From Brevibacterium antiquum (lineage in GTDB: Bacteria > Actinomycetota > Actinomycetes > Actinomycetales > Brevibacteriaceae): a DNA stretch of 64,000 nucleotides. Each line of letters begins with the position of its first letter. Position 1 is the stretch's first letter. The stretch covers positions 310,001 to 374,000 of the forward strand of contig NZ_JABASX010000004.1 of the NCBI RefSeq assembly GCF_016107655.1. Reading direction: 5' to 3'. Below, one piece after another: positions 31,831 to 40,130 of the stretch. Under the pieces are notes generated by a model. It was not told the origin of the DNA. It saw only the letters and a program-made list of their open reading frames with translations, and made no database searches. The position numbers and the translations under genes were made by a program.

Positions 31831-33203
31831 GAAACCTGCTTTCGATTGGTACGCAAACCTTCTGCGTGATTCGTGAGCAACGGCTGTTGCTGCTGGATGG
31901 ATGGTCGGTGAGCATTGGTGTGTGAGTCGGAGTCCAGTACGGATGTCAGACCCCGTGTCGGCAGCTGCTGCGTTGCCTGGTCGGGCACGGGAATGAGGTC
32001 GCAGACTTCGCGGACCGCTCCCTTTCCGCCGGGCCGATCGAGGACCATTCGAGCCGCTGCGAGCACCTTGGGGTGGGCGTCCGCGACTGCGATGGGCCAG
32101 CCGACGACGTCGAAGGCTTCGAGGTCGTTGATGTCGTTTCCGACGTAGGCCACTCGGGTCGCGTCGAGGCCCTGTTCGTCGATCCACGACTGCAGAACCT
32201 TCGATTTATTGTCGACGCCTTGAGTGACATCCACGTGAAGTTTCTCTGCCCTGCGAGTGACAACTGGGTTGCGTTCCTTCGACAGGATCATGACAGGCAG
32301 CCCTGATCTGACGAGGCGTGAGACTCCCATGCCGTCGCCGCGATGGACGCGGACCTGTTCGTTGCCGTCCTCGTCGACGTAGGCGCCGTCGTCGGTGTGG
32401 ACTCCGTCGAAGTCGGTGACGAGGGCGTCGACGTCGATGACCTGCGCGGTCTCCTGCGTGGAGGCGATCGCGCGGACGAGTGACAGGTCGGACATGTCAT
32501 CGATTTCGCGGGCGTGCTCGGGCGGGACCTCTTCGATCGTGATGCGGCCGAAGAAGCGGTGCCCATGTTCGATGAGCCCGTCGGTGCGCATGACGTAGAA
32601 GGCGCCGGTCTCGTTGTAGTGCTTGGCCCGGTCCTGGCGTCGAGGCCTGAAACTGGCCTCGTGCCCGACGGCGACCGCCGATTCGCCTTCGTCGAGGCGC
32701 CACAGGAATGAGTGGTCCTCGACGGCGGAGAACACGACGTCGGCGTCCCCGTCACGCACGGCGGCGATCGCGTTGTCGATCGAGGCCGAGTCGATGAACG
32801 GCGAGGTGCACTGCATGAACACCGTGGTGTCGAATTCCTCGCCGAGGTTGGCCAGCGTGTAGATCAGGGCCGATTCGCTGGTCGCGGTGTCACCGGCGAT
32901 GTCAGCGGGACGATGGCACACCTCGGCGCCGGCGCGAATCGCCTCTGCGGCGATGCCCTCATGATCGGTCGAGACGACCACGCGGTCGATGCTCGGCGTT
33001 GAATTGGCTGCGTTGATCGCGCGCGCCAGAAGCGAGACCCCGGCGACCTTCTGCAGGTTCTTCAACGGAATTCCCTTGGAGCCGCCCCGGGCGGGAATGA
33101 TGGCCACGGCCCGATGCGGCCGTGCTGCGCTCTCATTGTCAGCGGGCGCTGTGGCCACGCGATCGGTGGGCGCTGGGGGAGTCGGAGTCAGTTGGTAGTT
33201 CAC
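31827..33203 (-). CDS. neuA: CMP-nonulosonate synthetase fused to HAD phosphatase
   Basis: Two-domain protein of 458 aa. Residues 30-260: acylneuraminate cytidylyltransferase (IIPARGGSKGIPLKNLQKVA, QCTSPFIDSASIDNA, RPRRQDRAKHYNETGAFYVM). Residues 265-420: KdsC-like HAD hydrolase with DxD in VTDFDGVHTDDG, the threonine/serine of MILSKERNP, and YVGNDINDLEAF. A disordered Gln-rich tail ends it. The fusion resembles vertebrate CMAS in layout and would allow dephosphorylation of a nonulosonate 9-phosphate before activation; that is inference. GTG start at 33203 with a -10-like TAGCGT at 33213-33218 and no Shine-Dalgarno, so near-leaderless. Coupled to neuB. Confidence 0.85.
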   Translation of the reverse strand: MNYQLTPTPPAPTDRVATAPADNESAARPHRAVAIIPARGGSKGIPLKNLQKVAGVSLLARAINAANSTPSIDRVVVSTDHEGIAAEAIRAGAEVCHRPADIAGDTATSESALIYTLANLGEEFDTTVFMQCTSPFIDSASIDNAIAAVRDGDADVVFSAVEDHSFLWRLDEGESAVAVGHEASFRPRRQDRAKHYNETGAFYVMRTDGLIEHGHRFFGRITIEEVPPEHAREIDDMSDLSLVRAIASTQETAQVIDVDALVTDFDGVHTDDGAYVDEDGNEQVRVHRGDGMGVSRLVRSGLPVMILSKERNPVVTRRAEKLHVDVTQGVDNKSKVLQSWIDEQGLDATRVAYVGNDINDLEAFDVVGWPIAVADAHPKVLAAARMVLDRPGGKGAVREVCDLIPVPDQATQQLPTRGLTSVLDSDSHTNAHRPSIQQQQPLLTNHAEGLRTNRKQVS

Positions 33204-33369
33204 AATGATTCGACGCTAACGACGCCATGTGGCCCCCAGGTGAACGATCAATGTCGCCGAGGCGACGCCTTCGTGGCGGGTGTGTGTCGAGGTGCCATGT
33301 GGCAGGGTTTCTCGTCCGAGGCGGTGCTGAGACGTCAACGCCAAGTGACGTCGGAATGGCTGGGAACGG

Positions 33370-35331
33370 TCAGCGCCAGGTGACGTTCCACATGCGGTTG
33401 TTCCAGGCTTCGAACGGGATGACTTCGCCGGTGTAGACCGGCCAGAAGTAGGCGAAGGCCATGATCGCGGCCACTAGGATGAGCCCCACGGCCATCCGAC
33501 GGCCGAACAGGGACCAGGGGATTCGCGTGCCGCGACCGGCGAACATGAGGCCTCGCGGTGTGGGTGCGGAGTCGAAGAAGCCTGCAGGGTGGCCCGCCGC
33601 AGTCGGGGCGGCAGTCGCAGCGGTGGGGGCTCGGCCCCAGAGGAGCGTGAGGCAGTAGGTGAATGCGAGGACGACGAAGGGCACCATGACGATCGTGTAG
33701 AAGGTGAAGATGGTGCGTTCCTGGTAGGCGAACCAGGGCAGCCAGGTTGCGGCGAGTCCGGCCAGGATGACTCCGGCGCGAACATCTCGGCGGATGATCC
33801 AAGCGACCAGCGCGACGAGGATGGCGATCGGTGCCAGCCCCCAGATGACCGGATTGCCGACCGAGGTGATCGCCGCAGAGCAGTGCTCAACGGCACAGCC
33901 CATACTTCCCTGGTCAGGGGATTCGTAGTAGAAGGAGGTCGGCCGCCACTGGACGATCCACCCCCACGGGTTCGACATATAGGGGTGTTCCGAGTCGAGG
34001 CCGACATGGAACGAGTACGCCGTGTAGTGGTAATGGGCCAGTGACGGCAGCCACAGCAGCCAGTCCGGCAGTGCACTCCACCAGCCGCCGTTCTCGAACG
34101 CCCATTGCCGGTCCCAGGCATCATCGGATCGGATCCAGCCGGACCACGTGATGATGTAGGTCAGCAGCGCCACGGGCACGAGTTTGATGAACGCAGGAAT
34201 GCTGTCGCGGATGAGCATGCCCAGCCAGGGGTGGACGGTCCCGGCGCGGTGGCGCGAATGCACGTCCCAGGCGACGACGAGGATCCCGAATGCGGCAACG
34301 GCATAGAGCCCCGACCACTTCACTCCCATCGCCAGACCCAGGCTGATGCCTGCGGCGATGAGCCAGGGACGCACGCCGAGGCGGGGTCCGAAATTGATTA
34401 GATCCTTGCTTCGCGATGGGTGACGGTCGCGAGATCGCTCTGCTTCCGGGCCCGATGTCGAGTCTGCCGACGGTGTGGCCGAGCCTGCCGACGGTGTGCC
34501 CGAGCCTGCCGAGGGAGCGACCGACGCTGTGAAACGGGCGAGGCGCTTCGTGACGAACTCTCGGTCGAGAACGATGAAGGCGAAGGCAAGGAGGATGAAG
34601 GCCATGAGGATGATGTCGAGCAGACTCGTGCGCGAATGCACGAAGTGCTCACCATCGATCGAGAGCAGGCCAGCGGCCACACAGGCGAAGAACGCGGAGC
34701 GGAAGAGCTTCCACGCGATGAAGCCCATGAGGAAGATCGACAGGGTGCCGACGATGGCGACGGAGAACCGCCATCCGAAGGAGTCGTCGGCGCCGAAGAG
34801 GTGGATGCCGGCACCGATGATCCATTTGCCCAGCGGCGGGTGGACGACATATTCGGGAGTGGACTCGATGACGCTCGGGTCGCCGGCGTTGAAGGAGTCA
34901 TCGGCATTCTCCGGCCAGGAGCGCTCGTAGCCGAACTTGAAGACTGAGTAGGCGTCCTTGACGTAATAGGTTTCGTCGAAGATCAGACGGCGAGGGAAGT
35001 CGAGATTGAAGAGCCGGAGGACACCGCCGATAGCTGTGATGATCAGCAGGGCCGGCCACATCCAGATCGGTGCGCGAGTCGCCCACATTCCGGCGCTGAA
35101 TGTGCGCCTGCGAATGGCAGCGGCATTGGCGCGGATCGATTCGCGCCGGTCAGCACGACGTTCCCGGGCGATGAGCTTGGTGGCAGCCGAAGCCGTTGCA
35201 GACGAGGGGGAGTCGGCTACTGAAGTCGCTGCGGATGAGGGGGAGTCGGTTTGGGAGCGTGTGGGGTCGGTGGACTCATCCGCGGGGTCTGTGGACCACC
35301 TCGGCGCCTGGGGATCTTCGGGTTGAGTCAT
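33370..35331 (-). CDS. pmt: Dolichyl/polyprenyl-phosphate-mannose protein mannosyltransferase
   Basis: Membrane GT-C enzyme of 653 aa with about ten helices. Catalytic acidic motif of the first loop: RRLIFDETYYVKDAYSVFKF. HPPLGKWIIG and GWRFSVAIVGTLSIFLMGF follow, then FVHSRTSLLDIILM, and EHPYMSNPWGWIVQWRPTSF in the distal part, all usual for actinobacterial Pmt. It O-mannosylates secreted proteins. Residues 1-65 are disordered, Ser/Ala-rich. Start ATG 35331 lies 8 bases after a -10-like TAAACT, near-leaderless. In actinobacteria pmt is often divergent from rsmI; here three DUF4190-like genes lie between. Confidence 0.9.
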   Translation of the reverse strand: MTQPEDPQAPRWSTDPADESTDPTRSQTDSPSSAATSVADSPSSATASAATKLIARERRADRRESIRANAAAIRRRTFSAGMWATRAPIWMWPALLIITAIGGVLRLFNLDFPRRLIFDETYYVKDAYSVFKFGYERSWPENADDSFNAGDPSVIESTPEYVVHPPLGKWIIGAGIHLFGADDSFGWRFSVAIVGTLSIFLMGFIAWKLFRSAFFACVAAGLLSIDGEHFVHSRTSLLDIILMAFILLAFAFIVLDREFVTKRLARFTASVAPSAGSGTPSAGSATPSADSTSGPEAERSRDRHPSRSKDLINFGPRLGVRPWLIAAGISLGLAMGVKWSGLYAVAAFGILVVAWDVHSRHRAGTVHPWLGMLIRDSIPAFIKLVPVALLTYIITWSGWIRSDDAWDRQWAFENGGWWSALPDWLLWLPSLAHYHYTAYSFHVGLDSEHPYMSNPWGWIVQWRPTSFYYESPDQGSMGCAVEHCSAAITSVGNPVIWGLAPIAILVALVAWIIRRDVRAGVILAGLAATWLPWFAYQERTIFTFYTIVMVPFVVLAFTYCLTLLWGRAPTAATAAPTAAGHPAGFFDSAPTPRGLMFAGRGTRIPWSLFGRRMAVGLILVAAIMAFAYFWPVYTGEVIPFEAWNNRMWNVTWR

Positions 35332-35515
35332 TATCGTCAAGTTTAAGGTCCGAGGAGACGCTTCTTCCCATCTGGTCCTCAGGGTGAGTCGTTCATGTGC
35401 GGCGGGAGATCGGCGCGAGCGGCGGGTTGGGGGACGTCGGCGTATTGTCCTTCGGACCCTCAGGACGACTAAGGTAGTCCTCAACAGGCGGCAAACGAAT
35501 GAAACGGTGAAGAGC

Positions 35516-36160
35516 GTGTCATACAACCCGAACTATCGCCCGAGCGATCCACCACAGGTCGGATCCCAACAGTTCAACAATGGGTACGGCGCGTCACAGC
35601 CGCAGCCAGGGTACGGCTCAGGCCAGTACCAGGACCAAGGCCAGTACTCGAACCCGAACCCGTACTCGAACCCGTATCAGCAGACCCAGTCCGGCCCAGC
35701 GGTCTACATCCAGCCGGGCACGTATGGCTACAGCCAGCCGGGCGCGTACGGGTACAGCCAGCCGGCGGGATATAGCCAGCCGGCGGGATACAGCCAGCCG
35801 ATGACCTACGGGGCACCGATGATGGTGCGGCCAGCAGTGAACACCCTGTCGGGCTGGGCGATGTGGATGGGCATCATCGGGCTCGGCGGCGGCTTGGTCT
35901 GCAGCATCCTCGCCCTGGTCCCTGTCATCGGCATACTGTTCTCAATCGTGGCGATGTTCCTGTGGATCGCCCCGATCCTCGCCGTCATCTTCGGTCACGT
36001 GTCTCGCGGCCAGATCAAGAGAAGCGGCGAAGACGGCCGAGGCCAGGCCACCGCAGGGCTGGTCATGGGCTACATCGGCATCGGCTTCGCTCTGCTGATG
36101 ATCGTCATCTTCATCGGCGTTCTGGGTCTTGGATTCCTCGCTGCCGGGATGAGCTACTGA
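35516..36160 (+). CDS. DUF4190-like membrane protein with Tyr/Gly/Gln-rich N-terminus (1)
   Basis: Protein of about 214 aa. The N-terminal ~100 residues are low complexity (NPNPYSNPYQQTQSG, repeated YGYSQPGA and GYSQPA units), followed by two pairs of hydrophobic segments enclosing a conserved basic loop (FGHVSRGQIKRSGEDGRGQA), the DUF4190 pattern. The role is unknown; such proteins are common small membrane proteins of actinobacteria. Start GTG 35516 or 35507 is uncertain. First of three tandem paralogues. Confidence 0.68.
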   Translation: MSYNPNYRPSDPPQVGSQQFNNGYGASQPQPGYGSGQYQDQGQYSNPNPYSNPYQQTQSGPAVYIQPGTYGYSQPGAYGYSQPAGYSQPAGYSQPMTYGAPMMVRPAVNTLSGWAMWMGIIGLGGGLVCSILALVPVIGILFSIVAMFLWIAPILAVIFGHVSRGQIKRSGEDGRGQATAGLVMGYIGIGFALLMIVIFIGVLGLGFLAAGMSY

Positions 36161-36355
36161 GGGATCGTCAGGACCGTCGTCGGGTGAACCAGGTGCTGGG
36201 AAACCGTCTTTGGGAGGCACAGCTCATGAGAATCCATTTTCTGCCCTGACACCGGTGGTGCAGGATTGCAACAGGTTCGGCCCCGTCGGAACTGTGCGGC
36301 TCGATAGCGTTGTAGTCAGACGCAAGGGGAGCATCCCTTCAGCAGGGATCATCCC

Positions 36356-36928
36356 GTGAGCAGCCACAGCAACAGGAGCGAACCAGATATGCACACTCGG
36401 CAACTGTCCGCCAGCGGCAGCAAAGAAGCTTCGGGTCATTCGGCAAACGGTGGCTACCCAGGCTATTCCGTCTACTCACAGTCAGCCGCATACGGGCCCA
36501 ACCCGGGGTTCGGGCCCAACCCGGGGTTCGGGCCCAACCCGGGGTTCGGGCCCAACCCGGGGTTCGGGCCCAACCCGGGGTTCGGGCCCAACCCGGGGTT
36601 CGGGCCCAACCCGGGGTTCGCGGGCCCCGTCACCTACATCTACCAGCCGATCGCGCCGACCAACACCGTGGCGATCATCGCCATGGTGCTGTCACTTGCA
36701 GGGGCCATGGCATCATTTGTCCCTGCCGGCATCGCCGGGATCGTCATGGGCCACATCGCTCGCAGACAGATACGTCAGCGGGGCGAACGCGGAGACGCGA
36801 TGGCGCTGACCGCACTCTGGGCAGGCTACCTCGGGACTGGATTCTGGCTGATCTTCTGGGGCCTCTACATCGGGGTCATGGTGCTGGCAATTATGGCGGG
36901 CGTTGCTGCTGAAGAAGCGACCTATTGA
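36356..36928 (+). CDS. DUF4190-like membrane protein with (GPNPGF)7 repeat (2)
   Basis: Protein of 190 aa. Residues ~45-90 are seven exact copies of GPNPGF, then a linker ([14 protein letters not shown]) and two hydrophobic pairs enclosing [20 protein letters not shown]. Paralogue of its downstream neighbour: the leader and first codons are alike (ACGCAAGG then GTG/ATG AGC AGY). That likeness supports GTG 36356 as the start, although ATG 36389 has a better Shine-Dalgarno (AGGAGC). The repeat DNA is an uninterrupted 18-bp array. Function unknown. Confidence 0.72.
   Translation: MSSHSNRSEPDMHTRQLSASGSKEASGHSANGGYPGYSVYSQSAAYGPNPGFGPNPGFGPNPGFGPNPGFGPNPGFGPNPGFGPNPGFAGPVTYIYQPIAPTNTVAIIAMVLSLAGAMASFVPAGIAGIVMGHIARRQIRQRGERGDAMALTALWAGYLGTGFWLIFWGLYIGVMVLAIMAGVAAEEATY
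36494..36619 (+). repeat. 18-bp tandem repeat, seven perfect copies
   Basis: Unit GGGCCCAACCCGGGGTTC, seven exact copies with no interruption. All units are in frame and encode GPNPGF. Perfect identity suggests recent expansion and likely copy-number variation among strains. Confidence 0.95.
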
Positions 36929-37016
36929 CTGAACTGAGACGCATCTGTAACAACCTCACCTTTTGTCCCAGAGAACGACTCGGTACCGTTGTAGGCATAC
37001 GCAAGGAGATCGCGCC

Positions 37017-37487
37017 ATGAGCAGTCAGAACAACTGGAACAATCCAGACATGTACTACCAGCAGCCGCAGTCAGGCCCCGCAGCGGGCAGCGGTTACACC
37101 GATGCGAATGCCAACTACGGCGCTGCAAGCTATAACCCCAACGCCGCGTATAACCCCAACGCCCAGTACACCGGTGGGGCACCCGGGGTGGCCTACGCCT
37201 ATCAGCCGCTTCCGCCCACGAACACTCTGGCGATCATTGCCCTCGTCGCCTCGATCTTCGGAGTGATGAGCAGCATCTTCATCGCTGGCATCGCCGGAAT
37301 CATCATGGGCCATATCGCCCGCAAGCAGATTCGGCAGTCAGGCGAACGCGGAGACGGTATGGCCGTGGCCGCGCTGTGGGTCGGCTACGTCGGCACGGCA
37401 TTGTGGGTGCTGTTCTGGGTCGGCTACGTCGGAATCATGGTTCTCGTCTTCGGAGTCGCCATGGTCGGTGCGGGGTCGGCCGGTTGA
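37017..37487 (+). CDS. DUF4190-like membrane protein (3)
   Basis: Protein of 156 aa: a disordered Asn/Tyr-rich start (SYNPNAAYNPNAQYTGG), YAYQPLPPTNTLAIIALVAS, GHIARKQIRQSGERGDGMAV, then two further hydrophobic segments. Strong match to the previous gene across the membrane part, so a tandem duplicate, but without the GPNPGF array. ATG 37017 has AAGGAG upstream. The stop shares one base with the rsmI start (TGATG), so the two are translationally coupled. Confidence 0.8.
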   Translation: MSSQNNWNNPDMYYQQPQSGPAAGSGYTDANANYGAASYNPNAAYNPNAQYTGGAPGVAYAYQPLPPTNTLAIIALVASIFGVMSSIFIAGIAGIIMGHIARKQIRQSGERGDGMAVAALWVGYVGTALWVLFWVGYVGIMVLVFGVAMVGAGSAG

Positions 37488-38491
37488 TGTCCGGAAGCCC
37501 GGACGCCGACGCTACCCATGATCACGCCGCCGATGACCTCACTGCCGATGACCACGCTGCCGATGACCACGCTGCCGATGATGCGGAATCCTCCCCGGTT
37601 TGGCAGGACGACGTGGACGAGGTGCAGGATGACATCGTCCCAACGGGTTCTGACCCAGCCTCAGCCGGCGGCAAACTCGTCCTGGTCGGGACTCCTATCG
37701 GCAACCTCGGCGATGCGAGCGGGCGCATGCAACGCGCCATCGCCGGCGCCGATGTCATCGCAGCCGAGGACACTCGCCGTTTTCTGTCCCTGACGCAGCG
37801 TCTGGAACTCACACACACTAAACGAGTCATCAGCGTCTTCGACCACAACGAGCAGTCTCGGGCGCCCGAGCTGGTCGAGCTCATCCGCTCCGGCCAGACC
37901 GTCGTCCTGCTCAGCGACGCGGGTATGCCGGCCGTTTCGGATCCCGGGTACCGCGTCGTCAAGGCATGCGCGGAGGCTGGGCTTCCGATCACCTCCACAC
38001 CCGGACCGTCAGCCGTGCTCATGGCGCTGGCAGTATCCGGGCTGCCCAGCGACCGGTTCAGCTTCGAAGGCTTCCTGCCGCGCAAATCGGGGGCACGCAA
38101 GAACCTCCTCGAGGAGCTGCGCGGTGAGAAGCGGACCATGGTCTTCTTCGAAAGCCCCCATCGTATCGCCGACACGATGGGTGACTTCCTCACGGTTATC
38201 GGGCCAGATCGGCCGATGAGCATCAGCCGCGAACTGACGAAGACCTACGAGGAGACCCTGCGCGGTACCGTGTCCTCGCTGCGCGAACTCGCAGCCGAGG
38301 GACTGCGCGGGGAATTGACCCTCGTACTTGCCGGAGCCACCGCGGTCGAGACGGCACCGGAGGATCACCTTGAGGCCGTCGGAGAACTCGTGGAGTCCGG
38401 AGTGCGCGCGAAGGATGCCGCGGGGCAGGTCGCGAAGCAGTTCGGACTGTCCAAACGTGAGATCTACGAGGCCTGGCTGCACCGGGAGTGA
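37487..38491 (+). CDS. rsmI: 16S rRNA 2'-O-ribose methyltransferase (C1402)
   Basis: SAM-dependent methyltransferase of the tetrapyrrole-methylase fold: LVLVGTPIGNLGDASGRM, DVIAAEDTRRFL, VLLSDAGMPAVSDPGYRVV, STPGPSAVLMALAVSGLP, FEGFLPRKSGARKNLLEEL, MVFFESPHRI. It methylates the ribose of C1402 in 16S rRNA. At 334 aa it carries an extra ~60-residue acidic/His-rich N-terminus (repeat AADDH), encoded by 12-15-bp imperfect repeats at about 37530-37585. The domain proper begins at GGKLVLVG, so a later start is possible. Coupled to the DUF4190-like gene. Confidence 0.92.
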   Translation: MSGSPDADATHDHAADDLTADDHAADDHAADDAESSPVWQDDVDEVQDDIVPTGSDPASAGGKLVLVGTPIGNLGDASGRMQRAIAGADVIAAEDTRRFLSLTQRLELTHTKRVISVFDHNEQSRAPELVELIRSGQTVVLLSDAGMPAVSDPGYRVVKACAEAGLPITSTPGPSAVLMALAVSGLPSDRFSFEGFLPRKSGARKNLLEELRGEKRTMVFFESPHRIADTMGDFLTVIGPDRPMSISRELTKTYEETLRGTVSSLRELAAEGLRGELTLVLAGATAVETAPEDHLEAVGELVESGVRAKDAAGQVAKQFGLSKREIYEAWLHRE

Positions 38492-38533
38492 GGTGCTCGC
38501 GGATTCTCGCGCCGGAGCACACCTGCCGCTCCT

Positions 38534-38585
38534 CAGGTTGCGGAACAGTACACGGGTTGCAACCTATGTACTGTTCCGCAACCTG
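38534..38585. repeat. 52-bp palindrome, copy 1
   Basis: Arms 38534-38551 (CAGGTTGCGGAACAGTAC) and 38568-38585 are perfect inverted repeats. The 16-base loop holds a second palindrome GGTTGCAACC. A near-identical copy lies at 39879-39927, so the pair flanks the gene at 38751-39812. Could be operator, terminator or element end; it follows rsmI by 42 bases. Confidence 0.9.
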
Positions 38586-38750
38586 ATGCGTCATCCGTGC
38601 AGACTCCCGGCGAGGTGCGATTGACTTGAGTTCGAATCCTGGGGACAACCCGTCGACTTAGGCGTATTCAGCCTGGGGACGCCGGCCCCCTGTGCACAGG
38701 GTGTTGCCTGAGGCTCGCCATCGCAATGGTGCGGAGCACATGATGCGGAC

Positions 38751-39812
38751 ATGTATAACATTGTTTGCTACGACGATCTCGCGGCCGCTGGTGTCAACAC
38801 GACCCTGATCAGACGCGCGAAGAATTGCTGCCTGGTGAAGATCTGTCGAGGAGTGTACTCGGTTGTCAGGCAGTGTAGGGATCCGAAGCACTCGGCGATA
38901 GCAGTGTTCGGAACCGACAGAGAGTGGATGCGTTACCACGAGCGGGGCCTGTACAAGGAGAAATCGCATCGTCATCGTTATCTTGACCACCTTGCTCGTT
39001 TGAGAACTCTTCACTATCCGCACTATCGCAACGATGACGTGATCTGGGGAGTCTCGGCAGCCAGGCTACACAAGATCAAACTGTTCGACGTGACCGACGG
39101 CCCGGTGACAGTGAGCCACCCGAAAGCTAATTCAAGCAGTCGCGAGCTGATTCGATCGCGACGGACTCTAGTGGCTGCAGATAGACAGATCGTCGACGGT
39201 TTGACAGCGACGACAATTGCACGAACGGCGGTGGACCTGGCCCGGATACTGGGGCCAGCCTCCGGATTCGTCGCACTCGAGCAGGTCCTTCGAGAGCATA
39301 TGTTCGGCTCCGACGAAGAATCAATCTTCAGCTTCGGATATCCGCGAGATGCAGTGACTCGAGTGCCGGATGCTGTGGATGAACTGTTCGCGCCAGTAAT
39401 AGGGCGGTTGGCGACGGGGAAGATCCAGGCGCTAACGCTCACTTCAGCGATCAGTCCCTTTTCCGAAAGCTACGCGGAAAGCCGTGCTTCACTGAACCTG
39501 CACCAACTGGGCCTGCGAGACTTCAGTCAGCAGGTCGACATCTTCGACGTCCAACGATTGCTGACCCGCTTGGATTTCCTCCACAGGGCGACGAAGGTGG
39601 TGCTCTACGTCGACGGGACCCAGAAGTACGTAGATGCCGGATTCGACCGAATGAACAAGGAAAGTCACCAACATAATCGGCTGTTGGCGATGGGGTACAA
39701 AGTAGTTCGGTTCAAGTTCAATGAGATTCTCAGCCTCGGCACCTTCGCCAACAAGCTATTTGGCCAGGCGCCAGAGCTCCGTGGGTTTTGCTGCAACAAG
39801 CTCGTAGTCTGA
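38751..39812 (+). CDS. AbiEi/DUF559-like protein (putative HTH plus Vsr-like fold)
   Basis: Protein of 353 aa not like its neighbours in codon use (more A/T-ending codons, six cysteines in the first 45 and last residues). N-terminus (AAAGVNTTLIRRAKNC, CRGVYSV) resembles the winged HTH of AbiEi-type antitoxins. The C-terminus (LTRLDFLHRATKVVLYVDG, RLLAMGYKVVRFKFNEILS) resembles DUF559/Vsr-like nucleases, but the usual E-x-D-G acidic pair is VLYVDG and the later D-x-x-R motif is not clear, so nuclease activity is doubtful. No AbiEii-type toxin is adjacent. It is enclosed by two palindromes and probably horizontally acquired; a solitary regulator or defence role is inference. Confidence 0.6.
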   Translation: MYNIVCYDDLAAAGVNTTLIRRAKNCCLVKICRGVYSVVRQCRDPKHSAIAVFGTDREWMRYHERGLYKEKSHRHRYLDHLARLRTLHYPHYRNDDVIWGVSAARLHKIKLFDVTDGPVTVSHPKANSSSRELIRSRRTLVAADRQIVDGLTATTIARTAVDLARILGPASGFVALEQVLREHMFGSDEESIFSFGYPRDAVTRVPDAVDELFAPVIGRLATGKIQALTLTSAISPFSESYAESRASLNLHQLGLRDFSQQVDIFDVQRLLTRLDFLHRATKVVLYVDGTQKYVDAGFDRMNKESHQHNRLLAMGYKVVRFKFNEILSLGTFANKLFGQAPELRGFCCNKLVV

Positions 39813-40130
39813 ACACCTGCCTGACCAATTGGTTGCCCGCCTGTCTGGGAACCAGAGTAAGCGAGCGGCAGTAGTCACGTTGCGGAGCAGTACACGGGTT
39901 GCAACCTATGTACTGTTCCGCAACCTGAGCTGTTTCCGTATCGACGGCTCGCTGCACCCCAACCTTCCCGCTGCACCCCAACCTTCCTGCACCCCTGCAC
40001 CCCACCCCGCCCTCCGCACCCACGGCCCCCTGCGCACCCACGGCCACTCCGGGCTCACCTGCGCCCCAACCCACGAGTCCCGCGGACCCTTGCGCGCCTG
40101 CGGGCTGGCGTCCCTTAGACTGAGTGGCCT
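39813..40130. other. 318-bp gap upstream of metG
   Basis: Contains palindrome copy 2 (39879-39927), a duplicated 19-base unit (GCTGCACCCCAACCTTCC, 39951-39987) in a C-rich stretch to about 40085, and the metG promoter region with -10-like TAGACT at 40116-40121, nine bases before the ATG. Confidence 0.6.
39879..39927. repeat. Palindrome, copy 2
   Basis: Arms GTTGCGGAGCAGTAC (39879-39893) and GTACTGTTCCGCAAC (39910-39924) pair with one mismatch (G in place of A). Loop identical to copy 1 (GGTTGCAACC core). Identity with copy 1 continues through the CCTG to the right. Confidence 0.9.

Noticed and set aside
36494..36619. Seven regular repeats as a possible CRISPR-like array
   Set aside because: Units are adjacent with no spacers and are in frame in a protein, encoding GPNPGF.
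38600..38660. TTCGAAT loop resembling a tRNA T-arm near 38630
   Set aside because: The five bases on each side do not pair, and no acceptor, anticodon or D-arm is found around it.
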